Source of the DNA: Spongiibacter marinus
Lineage (GTDB): Bacteria > Pseudomonadota > Gammaproteobacteria > Pseudomonadales > Spongiibacteraceae
Assembly (NCBI RefSeq): GCF_016906995.1
Contig: NZ_JAFBBD010000002.1
Span: 333,667 to 397,666 of the forward strand
Reading direction: 5' to 3'
Length of the DNA: 64,000 bases
This document shows, in pieces, positions 25,376 through 33,645 of the stretch (within the stretch, counting starts at the first letter, position 1; the number at the start of each line of letters is the position of its first letter). The position numbers were made by a program, and so were the translations under genes. Below the pieces are notes generated by a model. It did no database searches, had not been told where the DNA came from, and worked only from the letters and a program-made list of their open reading frames with translations.

Positions 25376-26767
25376 ATGCCGACTGCGATCGCAAGAGAAT
25401 TTGATAACGCCACTGATATGGTGCGCCGCTATGCGGTGCAGGGGCCGCGCTACACGTCGTACCCTACGGCACTGAACTTTAGCGAAGCGTTTACCGATCG
25501 CGATTATGTGCGCTTTCTTGACGATGCAAGAAATAGCCCATCGCCGCTGTCCTTATATGTGCACATTCCGTTTTGTCGAAGCCTCTGCTACTACTGTGCA
25601 TGCAATAAAATTATTACCAAAGACCCGCGAGCAAGTCGTCGTTATCTGGACCACTTAAACAGAGAGCTACAGCTCCTGTCGCGGCATGTGGGCGTGTCCC
25701 GCCGTGTAAGTCAGCTTCACCTGGGGGGTGGAACGCCAAACTACCTGGACAAAGCGGAAATGACCGAGCTCGTGCATCAACTTGCCAGTCACTTCAATCT
25801 CGATGACAGTGACGACCGGGAGTTTTCCATCGAGTTGGATCCGCGTTGCGTCGATGAGGATTATTTGGCCTTGCTTAAAGGCTTGGGTTTTAACCGTGTC
25901 AGCTTTGGTGTGCAAGATACGAACCCCGATGTGCAGCAGGCCATTAATCGCGTACAGAGTGAAGATATGATCGCCGAGCTGGTGTCATTGGCGCGGCGTT
26001 TTAAATTTAGATCGGTGAGTGCAGATTTAATATACGGCCTGCCATTACAGACCGAGGAAAGTTTTAAAGCGACGCTGGACGCATTAATTGCCATGTCGCC
26101 AGATAGAATTGCCATCTACCATTACGCCCATATGCCACAGCGTTTTAAATGGCAAAAGTCGGTGGATAGATACCCAATGCCAGATAGCGAAGAGAAACTG
26201 AAAATTTTTGCTCTGGCGAGCCAGCGATTGCAAGCTGCGGGGTATTTGCATATTGGTATGGATCATTTTGTTAAGCCCAATGACGAGCTGGCCATTTATC
26301 AGCAGCAGGGCCGTCTGCAACGAAATTTCCAGGGCTATTCGACCTGCCATTCACCCGATGTATTGGGGATGGGGGTGTCCGCGATAAGCTCTCTGGGGCG
26401 CTGCTATGCCCAGAATGAGAAGGATCTTGAAGCCTACTACGCCGAGATTGACGCTGGGCGACTGCCGGTGGCTCGCGGGTTAGAGCTTTCAGCAGAAGAT
26501 ATGCTTCGTCGCTACGTTATTATGCAGTTGGCCTGTAACTTAAAGCTGGACTTTAAGGAGTTGCACGGTCGCTATCAGGTCAGCTTTAGAGAAAAATTTG
26601 CTGCCGTCCTGCCGTCGCTAGAAGAATTTCACAATTCAGGCGTGTTGTTACTCAGCGATGAGGGGATAAAAATAACGGAAGCGGGGCGGGCAGTTTTACG
26701 AAATGTTTGCATGCTATTTGATGAAAGTTTGTCTCTGCACCGCGGAGCATATTCCAAAACCTTGTAG
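25376..26767 (+). CDS. hemN: Oxygen-independent coproporphyrinogen III oxidase (radical SAM)
   Basis: 463 residues from ATG 25376 (GAAGGG upstream; a TTG at 25361 is less likely). The radical-SAM cluster motif is CRSLCYYCAC (C-x3-C-x2-C) in YVHIPFCRSLCYYC. HLGGGTPNYL, ELDPRC and SFGVQD are the family SAM-binding segments, and the C-terminal HemN domain is present. It converts coproporphyrinogen III to protoporphyrinogen IX without oxygen. It is co-transcribed with the hemerythrin-like gene and next to fnr and cco, consistent with supplying heme for the cbb3 oxidase in microaerobic or anaerobic growth. Confidence 0.95.
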   Translation: MPTAIAREFDNATDMVRRYAVQGPRYTSYPTALNFSEAFTDRDYVRFLDDARNSPSPLSLYVHIPFCRSLCYYCACNKIITKDPRASRRYLDHLNRELQLLSRHVGVSRRVSQLHLGGGTPNYLDKAEMTELVHQLASHFNLDDSDDREFSIELDPRCVDEDYLALLKGLGFNRVSFGVQDTNPDVQQAINRVQSEDMIAELVSLARRFKFRSVSADLIYGLPLQTEESFKATLDALIAMSPDRIAIYHYAHMPQRFKWQKSVDRYPMPDSEEKLKIFALASQRLQAAGYLHIGMDHFVKPNDELAIYQQQGRLQRNFQGYSTCHSPDVLGMGVSAISSLGRCYAQNEKDLEAYYAEIDAGRLPVARGLELSAEDMLRRYVIMQLACNLKLDFKELHGRYQVSFREKFAAVLPSLEEFHNSGVLLLSDEGIKITEAGRAVLRNVCMLFDESLSLHRGAYSKTL

Positions 26768-26905
26768 CGGTTTACAGGCTTTTGGCGCGCTATTTTATTG
26801 TGTAGTAACTTTATCGCGACTACGCCGAAAGTAGACTTGACCCACCCGGAGATAAGGCGTTCAATGGCGGCAGTAATCACCCCCCGACATGTGTAAGGAG
26901 ACCAC

Positions 26906-27643
26906 ATGCGACGCGCGGAAGCCTCCAAAGCCTGCCCCCACAACCCTGCTGTTAGCTGTAACAATTGTCGATTAAGTGGCATCTGCTTGCCACTGGCTCT
27001 GGAAAGCGATGAAATTGTTAAGCTGGACAATATCGTGCAGCGCGGTCGCCCCCTGCCAAAGAGCCGTCATATATTCCGTGAAGGCGATGCGTTTACGTCT
27101 GTATTTGCCGTGCGCTCTGGTGCTGTAAAAACGTATAGCATTACCGATGCTGGAGAGGAGCAGGTCACCGGTTTTTATTTTCCGGGTGAAGTTGTTGGCT
27201 TGGATGGTATTGGTCAAAACCGCTACGCGAGTTCCGCTGTTTCATTAGAGGTGTCGGCGATTTGTGAAATTCCTTTTTCTCAGATCGAAGATCTCAGCGG
27301 CCAGTTGCCCAATCTCCAAAGACACTTTTTCAAGCTGTTGAGTAGCGAGATCGTTGATGATCAGCGACACATTACCTTGCTCAGTAAAAATACGGCTGAC
27401 GAGCGTGTCGCATCGCTGTTAGTGAGCATCTCTGCTCGCCAGGCGCGCCGTAAATTGTCGGCATCCGCGTTTAGATTGCCAATGTCGCGTGCGGATATTG
27501 CCAGCTTTCTGGGGCTCACTGTCGAGACCGTAAGCCGCGTTCTCAGCCGTTTTGCAAAACAAGACTTAATTCGAATCGACAATAAGGAAATTAGCGATCT
27601 CGATGTCGAAGGCCTTAAGGCAGCCGCAAACCTTCAGCCGTAA
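26906..27643 (+). CDS. fnr: FNR/Anr oxygen-sensing transcription factor
   Basis: 245 residues. The oxygen-labile 4Fe-4S cluster is predicted from SCNNCRLSGIC (C18, C21, C27) plus the Cys in LEVSAICEIPF (about residue 116), the same layout as E. coli FNR. A cNMP-like beta-roll and dimer helix follow, then a Crp-type HTH with the DNA-reading helix LTVETVSRVLSRF (E-x2-S-R as in FNR). AAGGAG precedes ATG 26906. It should activate TTGAT-N4-ATCAA sites when oxygen is low. Three such sites occur within about 4 kb around it (hemerythrin-hemN, YIP1, ccoN). Confidence 0.95.
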   Translation: MRRAEASKACPHNPAVSCNNCRLSGICLPLALESDEIVKLDNIVQRGRPLPKSRHIFREGDAFTSVFAVRSGAVKTYSITDAGEEQVTGFYFPGEVVGLDGIGQNRYASSAVSLEVSAICEIPFSQIEDLSGQLPNLQRHFFKLLSSEIVDDQRHITLLSKNTADERVASLLVSISARQARRKLSASAFRLPMSRADIASFLGLTVETVSRVLSRFAKQDLIRIDNKEISDLDVEGLKAAANLQP

Positions 27644-27656
27644 TTGTGGCTGTCAT

Positions 27657-27673
27657 TGTGCCGTAGTGGCACA
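27657..27673 (+). terminator. Hairpin after fnr
   Basis: TGTGCC-GTAGT-GGCACA, perfect 6-bp stem directly before the next FNR box. There is no T run, so termination is uncertain. Confidence 0.35.
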
Positions 27674-27676
27674 GGC

Positions 27677-27717
27677 TTGACTCAGATCAACCGGAGCCGC
27701 CCGTTGGGCGGTAAACT
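27677..27717 (+). promoter_or_regulatory. FNR/Anr box and -10 (class II) for the YIP1-family gene
   Basis: TTGACTCAGATCAA (27677-27690) matches TTGAT-N4-ATCAA at 9 of 10. TAAACT (27712-27717) is within one base of the expected -10 position. Confidence 0.7.
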
Positions 27718-27751
27718 TTCAATAAATCTCCCCGGAAAGAGTGAGTAGGCC

Positions 27752-28360
27752 GTGAGTGCAATAATTAGCAATCCCCTAGGTTTTTTGTTCAGTCCCCGTA
27801 AGCAGTGGCGCATGGTTGCCGATGCCGGCGATGAGGGTTTGGCGGCCAAGCTGCTTTACCCCATCATTCTTGCCATTGGGCCATGCGTTGCGTGGTACTA
27901 CGGTGCCAGCCAAGTGGGTTGGACGGTGGGCGATGGCGAGGTGGTGCGCCTGACTCAGGCGAGTGCTCTGCAGATTGTCATTGCCTTCTATTTTGCGATG
28001 TTGGGCTCGTTGGCAGTGATCGGATATTTCGTTCACTGGATGTCCGAGACCTATGGCGCTTCCTCGTCGGTGCTCAAGGGCATCGTCTTATCTGGATACA
28101 CGGCAACTCCGCTGTTCATTGCGGGGCTTTGCGGTTTCTTTCCTCTTTTCTGGTTTGATCTGACCCTGGGTATTCTGGCCTTGGGTTGGTCTGTATACCT
28201 GCTGTATTTAGGTATTCCGCTGGCGATGGGAATTCCTGAAGAGCGCGGCTTTTTGTACGCCTCGGCGGTAGTCGCAATCTGTATGGTGATATTTATGGCG
28301 CTAATGGGCGCGGTGGTTATTCTCTGGGATATGGGAATGACACCGGTGTTCACTGATTAG
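27752..28360 (+). CDS. YIP1-family integral membrane protein
   Basis: 202 residues, GTG start at 27752. Five hydrophobic segments after a short N-terminal amphipathic stretch (NPLGFLFSPRKQWRMV) match bacterial YIP1-domain proteins. The family has no established biochemical role in bacteria. Its own FNR-type promoter and its position between fnr and ccoN point to a function in the low-oxygen response, perhaps membrane or respiratory-complex related. The latter is inference. Confidence 0.75.
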   Translation: MSAIISNPLGFLFSPRKQWRMVADAGDEGLAAKLLYPIILAIGPCVAWYYGASQVGWTVGDGEVVRLTQASALQIVIAFYFAMLGSLAVIGYFVHWMSETYGASSSVLKGIVLSGYTATPLFIAGLCGFFPLFWFDLTLGILALGWSVYLLYLGIPLAMGIPEERGFLYASAVVAICMVIFMALMGAVVILWDMGMTPVFTD

Positions 28361-28429
28361 CGGCATAAATGAGTCGGTAGGAAGGTAAATTTTCTGCGGC
28401 ATAGTGTCGCAGGCCTGTTTAGCTTTCTG

Positions 28430-28471
28430 TTGATCTGGGTCAGCATTGCGGCCCCCACCTGCTGGGACAAT
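28430..28471 (+). promoter_or_regulatory. FNR/Anr box and -10 (class II) for the cco operon
   Basis: TTGATCTGGGTCAG (28430-28443) matches TTGAT-N4-ATCAA at 8 of 10. GACAAT (28466-28471) occupies exactly the class II -10 position. The inferred start is near 28478, 71 bases before ccoN. Confidence 0.65.
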
Positions 28472-28548
28472 ACCCACCTCCATCATGTCTGCCCGAACGG
28501 CGCTGGTTGCCGGTTCGCGCATAGTCCACCTGAGGTTCGTGAACTGTC

Positions 28549-29982
28549 ATGACATCTTCGCAAGAACATCCAACTTACAACTACAAAGTGGTGCGGCAAT
28601 TCACCATTATGACTGTGGTATGGGGCATCGTCGGAATGACCGTCGGCGTTCTCATCGCAGCGCAATTGGTTTGGCCGCAACTCAACTTCGACACGCCCTG
28701 GCTCAGTTTTGGGCGACTGCGACCCCTGCATACTAACGCGGTTATATTTGCGTTTGGTGGCTGTGCTCTGATGGGGTCTTCGCTGTTTGTGGTGCAGCGC
28801 ACCTGTCAAACGGCGCTACTGTCGGACCGCCTCGCGGCGTTCGTCTTCTGGGGGTGGCAGCTGGTCATCTTGCTGGCAGCGATTACGCTTCCCATGGGGC
28901 TTACCTCCGCTAAGGAGTATGCCGAGCTTGAATGGCCGATAGATGTGCTTATCGCCGTGGTTTGGGTGGCCTATGCGGTACTCTTTTTCGGCACGATCAT
29001 GCGTCGGAAGATGTCGCATATTTATGTGGCGAACTGGTTCTACGGCGCGTTTATCGTGACCATTGCGGTGCTTCACATCGTCAATAGCGCCGCGATTCCA
29101 GTGAGCATGTCCAAGTCTTATTCGGCCTACTCCGGTGCTGTCGACGCCATGATCCAGTGGTGGTACGGGCACAATGCTGTGGGCTTCTTCCTGACGGCAG
29201 GCTTCCTGGGAATGATGTACTACTTCGTTCCTAAGCAGGCTGGGCGTCCGGTCTACTCATATCGGCTATCGATCGTTCACTTCTGGGCGTTGGTCTCTGT
29301 ATACATCTGGGCTGGCCCTCATCACCTTCACTATACCGCGCTGCCTGACTGGGCACAGAGCCTGGGTATGGTGATGTCGCTGATCCTGCTGGCACCCTCA
29401 TGGGGCGGTATGATCAACGGTATGATGACCCTCAGTGGTGCCTGGCACAAACTGCGCACTGACCCCATTCTGCGCTTCCTGATTGTGTCGCTTTCTTTCT
29501 ACGGTATGTCGACGTTTGAAGGTCCGATGATGTCGATCAAAACCGTTAACTCTCTTTCTCATTACACTGACTGGACGATTGGTCATGTGCATTCCGGCGC
29601 ATTGGGCTGGGTGGCGATGATCTCCATCGGCATGGTTTATCACTTGATTCCCGTGCTCTTTGACCGCAAGCAAATGTACAGCGTCAATATGATCAATACA
29701 CACTTTTGGCTATCCACCATCGGTACCGTGCTTTACATCGCATCCATGTGGGTAAACGGCATTGTTCAGGGCCTGATGTGGCGCGCCTACAACGCCGATG
29801 GCAGCCTGACCTACAGCTTTGCTGAATCGGTTATCGCCAGCCACCCTGGCTACGTAGTGCGACTGTTTGGTGGGTTCCTGTTCCTGGTCGGCATGTTGTT
29901 GATGGCTTGGAACGTTTGGAAAACCATTTCCAGCAAAGAAACTAAGGAACTGGTGGCAAATACTGCGGGGGCTGAAGCATGA
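28549..29982 (+). CDS. ccoN: cbb3-type cytochrome c oxidase subunit I
   Basis: 477 residues, about 12 transmembrane helices. It carries the heme/CuB histidines typical of the subfamily, in [21 protein letters not shown] and [13 protein letters not shown], with another pair in [13 protein letters not shown]. It is the catalytic subunit that reduces O2 with high affinity and pumps protons. First gene of a full cco cluster. Its stop overlaps the ccoO start (ATGA). FNR box upstream. Confidence 0.97.
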   Translation: MTSSQEHPTYNYKVVRQFTIMTVVWGIVGMTVGVLIAAQLVWPQLNFDTPWLSFGRLRPLHTNAVIFAFGGCALMGSSLFVVQRTCQTALLSDRLAAFVFWGWQLVILLAAITLPMGLTSAKEYAELEWPIDVLIAVVWVAYAVLFFGTIMRRKMSHIYVANWFYGAFIVTIAVLHIVNSAAIPVSMSKSYSAYSGAVDAMIQWWYGHNAVGFFLTAGFLGMMYYFVPKQAGRPVYSYRLSIVHFWALVSVYIWAGPHHLHYTALPDWAQSLGMVMSLILLAPSWGGMINGMMTLSGAWHKLRTDPILRFLIVSLSFYGMSTFEGPMMSIKTVNSLSHYTDWTIGHVHSGALGWVAMISIGMVYHLIPVLFDRKQMYSVNMINTHFWLSTIGTVLYIASMWVNGIVQGLMWRAYNADGSLTYSFAESVIASHPGYVVRLFGGFLFLVGMLLMAWNVWKTISSKETKELVANTAGAEA

Positions 29983-30587
29983 ATCACGACGTCGTCGAGA
30001 AAAATATCGGCTTGATGATTATTTTTATCATTGTCGCCATTAGTTTTGGAGCCTTGGTGGAGATCGTGCCGCTTTTCTTCCAAAAGCAAACGACAGAGCC
30101 GATTGCTGGCTTGAAGCCATTAAACGCGATGCAGCTAACCGGCCGAGATATCTATATCCGTGAAGGCTGCCACGTATGTCATTCGCAAATGGTTCGCCCT
30201 ATGCGCTCTGAAACAGAGCGCTATGGACACTACTCTGTTGCTGGTGAATCTGTTTACGAACACCCCTTCCTGTGGGGCTCCAAGCGAACAGGGCCCGATT
30301 TGGCGCGCTTAGGTGGACGTTATAGCGACGAGTGGCACCGTGCTCACTTGTATAACCCGCGCGATGTCGTGCCCGAATCCATTATGCCGTCGTATCCCTG
30401 GTTGTTTAAGAACGAGATCAATGGCGATGAAGTTGGGAAGAAAATGCGAGCGCTGCGCAAAGTGGGTGTGCCCTACACCGACGACGACATCGCCACAGCG
30501 GCCTCCCAAGTGGAAGGTAAGAAAGAGATCGACGCCATGGTTGCCTACTTGCAGCAGCTGGGAACACTTATCAAGTACAAGCGTTGA
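29979..30587 (+). CDS. ccoO: cbb3-type oxidase monoheme cytochrome c subunit II
   Basis: 202 residues: an N-terminal membrane anchor ([23 protein letters not shown]) and one c-type heme site CHVCH in [18 protein letters not shown], with the axial Met likely in ESIMPSYPW. It passes electrons from CcoP to CcoN. It is translationally coupled to ccoN by ATGA and followed 9 bases later by ccoQ. Confidence 0.97.
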   Translation: MNHDVVEKNIGLMIIFIIVAISFGALVEIVPLFFQKQTTEPIAGLKPLNAMQLTGRDIYIREGCHVCHSQMVRPMRSETERYGHYSVAGESVYEHPFLWGSKRTGPDLARLGGRYSDEWHRAHLYNPRDVVPESIMPSYPWLFKNEINGDEVGKKMRALRKVGVPYTDDDIATAASQVEGKKEIDAMVAYLQQLGTLIKYKR

Positions 30588-30596
30588 GGAGGATGT

Positions 30597-30767
30597 ATGT
30601 TTGATCAAGACAATCTACGTGCTTTATCAACGTTGTTGCTGTTCCTGGCTTTCATGGGTGTGTGTTTCAACGTGTATAGAAGAAGCCGTAAATCGATGTA
30701 TGACGAAGCAGCTCAGCTGCCATTTGTAGACGAAGGTAAAGCAAAGCAGGAGAGCCGAGATGAGTGA
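30597..30767 (+). CDS. ccoQ: cbb3-type oxidase small subunit CcoQ
   Basis: 56 residues with a GAGGA ribosome site 6 to 10 bases upstream. It has one transmembrane helix (LSTLLLFLAFMGVCFNVY) followed by a polar tail (YRRSRKSMYDEAAQLPFVDE), the usual FixQ/CcoQ pattern. It is thought to stabilise the oxidase complex. The stop overlaps the ccoP start by 8 bases. Confidence 0.92.
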   Translation: MFDQDNLRALSTLLLFLAFMGVCFNVYRRSRKSMYDEAAQLPFVDEGKAKQESRDE

Positions 30768-31650
30768 TTTTTGGAGTGGCTGGATCATTGTCCTAACGGC
30801 AGTCTCCTATGTGCTTTTGGCATGGCTTCTGCTGTCAAATCGCAAGATCAATCAACATAAAGACGGTGCGACAACAGGTCACATTTACGATGGTATCGAG
30901 GAATACGATAATCCTATGCCATCTTGGTGGATCAAGATGTTTGTGCTCAGCATGGTGTTCGGTGCGGGCTACCTGTTGGCCTACCCTGGCATGGGCAAAT
31001 TCCCCGGCCTGTTGAATTGGACGTCGGTTTCGCAGTGGCAGGGCAATGTGGATGCGGCAAAGCAAAAGAACGAAGCGCTCTACGCTGAGTTTATGCAGAA
31101 AGATGCCGAGGCATTGGTTGCCGACCCCAAAGCGATGCGTATTGCCAAACGGGTGTTCGCCAACAACTGTGCGATTTGCCACGGCAATGATGCAAAAGGG
31201 AGCTACGGCTTTCCGAACTTGACCGACAACGACTGGTTGTACGGAGGCAGTCCGGATCAAATTGCTCACTCTATTCGCGATGGTCGTAGTGGCATGATGC
31301 CTGGTTGGCAGTCGGTACTCGGCGCCGAGGGTGTCAAGTCGATGGGGGCTTACGTGCAAAGCTTACGCGATGCTCAGGCGAGTGCCTCGGCGGAGCATGC
31401 CGAATCGCGCGAGAAGTTCACCATGCTGTGTGCAGGCTGTCACGGTGCATCGGGCGAGGGCAATATTGCTATGGGTGCCCCTCGGTTGAATGACGACATT
31501 TGGCTGTACGGTGGTGACACCGGCAAGATTATCCACAGTATCGCCAATGGCCGGTCAGGAAAAATGCCCGCTCATGCTGACAATTTGAGCGCAGCGAAGA
31601 TCCACCTACTCAGTGCCTATGTTTATCAGCTTGCAGAAGAGGAACCATAA
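30760..31650 (+). CDS. ccoP: cbb3-type oxidase diheme cytochrome c subunit III
   Basis: 296 residues. There are N-terminal transmembrane segments with the subfamily signature YDGIEEYDNPMPSWW between them, then two cytochrome c domains with CAICH and CAGCH heme sites. It accepts electrons from soluble or membrane cytochromes. The start lies inside ccoQ (8-base overlap), and ccoG follows after 6 bases. Confidence 0.97.
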   Translation: MSDFWSGWIIVLTAVSYVLLAWLLLSNRKINQHKDGATTGHIYDGIEEYDNPMPSWWIKMFVLSMVFGAGYLLAYPGMGKFPGLLNWTSVSQWQGNVDAAKQKNEALYAEFMQKDAEALVADPKAMRIAKRVFANNCAICHGNDAKGSYGFPNLTDNDWLYGGSPDQIAHSIRDGRSGMMPGWQSVLGAEGVKSMGAYVQSLRDAQASASAEHAESREKFTMLCAGCHGASGEGNIAMGAPRLNDDIWLYGGDTGKIIHSIANGRSGKMPAHADNLSAAKIHLLSAYVYQLAEEEP

Positions 31651-31656
31651 TCTGCT

Positions 31657-33111
31657 ATGAACACTCAGGAGCGGCAACCGGCTGGCGGTAGTGAAACAAA
31701 GCCAGAAAACCTAGCGGTAGAAATTGTAGTCCCTGCGGAAGTTGGGGAAATCGATCTCTACCAAAAGCGAGAAAAAATATACACTCGCGCAATTGAAGGG
31801 TTTTATCAGCGCATTCGCGTATTCACCGGTTGGCCGCTGTTGTTGGGCTATATCATTCTACCTTGGTTAAATTGGGATGGCCGTCAGTCGGTCCTGTTTG
31901 ACCTGCCCGCGCGGCAATTTCATGTTCTCGGGCTCACCTTTTGGCCACAAGATATGACGATGTTGGCCTGGGTATTGATCATCGCTGCCTTCGGTCTTTT
32001 CGCGGTCACCAACCTCGCTGGTCGAGTGTGGTGCGGCTACAGCTGCCCGCAGACCGTATGGACCAGCATCTTTATGTGGATGGAACAGAAGGCTGAGGGA
32101 ACGCGGAACCAGCGTATCAAGCTTGACGCGGCGCCCTGGTCCCTCGAAAAGCTGCGCAAGAAGGCGTACAAACACTCTATGTGGCTGGGCTTTGCATTTT
32201 TAACCGGCTTCACCTTTGTTGGCTACTTTACCCCCGTTCGAGAGCTTGCCGTCGACTTTATTGACCTCTCAGCGAATGGCTGGGCTTTCTTCTGGATCGC
32301 GTTCTTTACCGCCGCGACCTACCTCAATGCCGGTTGGATGCGTGAGCAAGTATGCATGTATATGTGTCCCTACGCGCGCTTTCAATCAGCGATGTTCGAC
32401 CCCGACACGCTAATCATCAGTTACGACAGTAAGCGCGGTGAACCCCGTGGCTCACGGAAACGGGAAGCGCAATCCCAGGGCGTTGGCCTGGGTGATTGCA
32501 TAGATTGCCAATTGTGTGTGCAAGTCTGTCCTACCGGGATCGATATTCGCGATGGTCTTCAATACGAGTGTATTGGCTGTGCCTTGTGTGTGGATGCCTG
32601 TAACTCGGTAATGGATAAAATGGGTTACGAGCCCGGGCTGATTCGCTACGCAACGGAAAATAGCTTAAAGGGCAAGAAGACCCATATCATGCGTCCGCGC
32701 CTGCTGGGTTATGTGGTAGCGATGACGCTGATGGTGGGGCTGTTAGCCTATAATATTGCTGATCGCGATGTGATTGAATTAAGCGTGCTGCGCGACCGTC
32801 AGGCGCTATTCACCGAAGTGCAGGACGGCATGATTGAAAATAGCTACACCGTAAAGATCGCGAATAAAACACAGCAGGAGCATCGCTATCAGGTCGTTGT
32901 CGAGAGTGAGATAAACTTCGAAAACTTCCACAAGCAGGAAATCAGTTTACAATCCGGAGAGCTCTTAGACTTACCAATGCGACTGCAGGCTCGCGCAGAC
33001 AGCCTTCCTTCCAGTCGTTCGCCGATCACGATCAGCGTACGGCAAATGGACAAGGAGAGCAGTGTTGCCGAAGTTGAAAGCAGTTTCTTTGGTCCGGTTC
33101 CTCAGCGTTAA
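31657..33111 (+). CDS. ccoG: CcoG/FixG polyferredoxin cbb3 assembly protein
   Basis: 484 residues, several transmembrane helices, a CGYSCPQTVW segment and two [4Fe-4S] motifs (CIDCQLCVQVCP and CIGCALCVDAC). The C-terminal Ig-like domain is periplasmic. In the family it is a cupric reductase that delivers Cu(I) for cbb3 oxidase assembly. Placed directly after ccoP and before ccoH/ccoI. Confidence 0.95.
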   Translation: MNTQERQPAGGSETKPENLAVEIVVPAEVGEIDLYQKREKIYTRAIEGFYQRIRVFTGWPLLLGYIILPWLNWDGRQSVLFDLPARQFHVLGLTFWPQDMTMLAWVLIIAAFGLFAVTNLAGRVWCGYSCPQTVWTSIFMWMEQKAEGTRNQRIKLDAAPWSLEKLRKKAYKHSMWLGFAFLTGFTFVGYFTPVRELAVDFIDLSANGWAFFWIAFFTAATYLNAGWMREQVCMYMCPYARFQSAMFDPDTLIISYDSKRGEPRGSRKREAQSQGVGLGDCIDCQLCVQVCPTGIDIRDGLQYECIGCALCVDACNSVMDKMGYEPGLIRYATENSLKGKKTHIMRPRLLGYVVAMTLMVGLLAYNIADRDVIELSVLRDRQALFTEVQDGMIENSYTVKIANKTQQEHRYQVVVESEINFENFHKQEISLQSGELLDLPMRLQARADSLPSSRSPITISVRQMDKESSVAEVESSFFGPVPQR

Positions 33112-33120
33112 GGTTAAATT

Positions 33121-33645
33121 GTGCCTATGAATGCCGCCGCTAACACCCCTTGGTATCGCCAGTTTTGGCCGTGGTTCTTAATTGTACTGCCAGGCGCTGT
33201 CGTGGTGGCGGGGCTGTCCACCGTCGCCATTTCGATGAAGCACGCCGATAACTTGGTTGCCGACGATTACTACAAAGAAGGTTTGGCGATTAACCAGCGC
33301 TTGTCTCAGGATCGCCGCGCCGCGGAGAGTAATATTTCGGCGGCGATCGATTTTGCTTCGGGTGGCAGTATTCTCCTCGAGCTCTCCGGCAATACCGTGT
33401 CATGGCCAGACCATGTGCAGTTGCTGTTACAACACCCGACCAGCCAGGAGCTTGATCACAGTGTGGTGTTGTCTCGTGAGTCTCAGGGCGGCTATCGCGT
33501 TGATGTCGATACGCTTGTGCAGGGACGTTGGTATCTGACCTTACAGAGTGTCGGTTTGCCCGAGGCAGAAAGTTGGCGCTTAAAGGGAGAGGTCGATCTG
33601 AATAGCCGGCGGGAAGCCCTATTGGTGAGCCGTATCGGTGGCTGA
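33121..33645 (+). CDS. ccoH: FixH/CcoH cbb3 assembly protein
   Basis: 174 residues. GTG 33121 is favoured because AAGG lies 7 bases upstream; ATG 33127 is an alternative. It has an N-terminal transmembrane helix (WPWFLIVLPGAVVVAGLSTV) and the FixH hallmark DNLVADDYYKEGLAIN, then a beta-rich periplasmic domain. It assists maturation and stability of the cbb3 oxidase. Its stop overlaps the next start by 8 bases. Confidence 0.9.
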   Translation: MPMNAAANTPWYRQFWPWFLIVLPGAVVVAGLSTVAISMKHADNLVADDYYKEGLAINQRLSQDRRAAESNISAAIDFASGGSILLELSGNTVSWPDHVQLLLQHPTSQELDHSVVLSRESQGGYRVDVDTLVQGRWYLTLQSVGLPEAESWRLKGEVDLNSRREALLVSRIGG

